Both the position numbers and the translations under genes were made by a program. A DNA stretch of 14,488 nt from Nitrospirota bacterium (GTDB lineage Bacteria > Nitrospirota > Thermodesulfovibrionia > Thermodesulfovibrionales > JdFR-85). Location of the stretch: assembly GCA_013151785.1 (NCBI GenBank), contig JAADHP010000259.1, positions 1-14,488 of the forward strand. The letters run 5' to 3'. Of the stretch, positions 14,353-14,488 are shown piece by piece. Position 1 is the stretch's first letter; each line of letters opens with the position of its first letter. The notes beneath the pieces were generated by a model, which ran no database searches, was not told the origin of the DNA, and saw nothing but the letters and a program-made list of their open reading frames with translations.

Positions 14353-14488
14353 AATGCCTCTAAGATATCCAGAACAGCCTTTTCAGACCTGCTCACCGCA
14401 GCATTTATATCCCAGGCCTTCCTGTTTCTTGGTCCCACAAAATTGCTTATGCCCCTGACCTCAAGACACTCAACTCCATGCATGACAC
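14349..14488 (-). CDS. mqnB: Futalosine hydrolase, C-terminal fragment
   Basis: The last 45 codons of a gene entering from the right edge, read on the minus strand: VMHGVECLEVRGISNFVG, then PRNRKAWDINAAVSRSEK, then AVLDILEAL and TGA. The EVRGISNFVGPR...W-D-I-N-A-A ending is that of futalosine hydrolase MqnB, a nucleosidase of the MTA/SAH nucleosidase superfamily that releases hypoxanthine from futalosine in the alternative menaquinone pathway. The general nucleosidases MtnN or Pfs have a similar fold but a different ending. The TGA overlaps the obg ATG (ATGA), so mqnB, obg and proB appear to form one operon. The call rests on only 45 residues. Confidence 0.75.
   Translation of the reverse strand, partial: VMHGVECLEVRGISNFVGPRNRKAWDINAAVSRSEKAVLDILEAL

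Overview
The window is chromosomal and mostly housekeeping DNA from an anaerobic, Gram-negative-type bacterium. A bacterial lineage is shown by GlmU, GlmS, PcrA/UvrD, GatC, YebC, Obg and an initiator tRNA. A diderm envelope is suggested by a lipoprotein with a TPR-like body and a periplasmic HtrA-type protease. Anaerobic metabolism is suggested by a ferredoxin-dependent 2-oxoacid oxidoreductase subunit (VorB-like) and a CooC-like ATPase fragment. The C-terminus of a futalosine hydrolase (MqnB) points to menaquinone made by the futalosine route. Moderate GC and heavy use of AGA/AGG and ATA codons would fit Nitrospirota or a deltaproteobacterial-type lineage, but that placement is inference.

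Layout. Bases 1-90 (minus) hold the start of a CooC/ArsA-like P-loop ATPase. It is divergent from an amidohydrolase (263-1084, plus) that ends at a candidate terminator. An initiator tRNA-fMet lies on the minus strand (1364-1440) with its own promoter and an AT-rich terminator. An MFS transporter (1631-2851, plus) follows. From 2928 to 12238 there is a long co-directional block: lipoprotein, yebC, htrA-like protease, glmU, glmS, uvrD/pcrA, gatC and a vorB-like subunit. Spacing is short or overlapping (1-nt and 4-nt overlaps, gaps of 4 to 54 nt), so much of it is probably co-transcribed. From the right, a minus-strand operon mqnB-obg-proB (4-nt overlaps) runs in and converges on vorB, with the two 3' ends overlapping by 6 nt.

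Functional links. GlmS and GlmU catalyse steps of UDP-GlcNAc synthesis (glutamine + fructose-6-P to glucosamine-6-P; glucosamine-1-P to UDP-GlcNAc), supplying peptidoglycan and LPS. The lipoprotein and protease fit an envelope theme. PcrA/UvrD, YebC, GatC and Obg serve DNA repair, translation and ribosome assembly.

No defence system, prophage, insertion sequence or CRISPR array is visible. The most interesting signals are: (1) a recurring promoter architecture (TTGACA, 18-bp spacer, AT-rich -10) whose -10 lies only 5-8 nt before the start codon of SD-less genes, predicting leaderless mRNAs, and 7 nt before the mature 5' end of the tRNA; (2) a junction where gatC, vorB and proB all lack their usual downstream partners; (3) an A8 tract at the end of glmU where loss of one A would fuse GlmU to GlmS.
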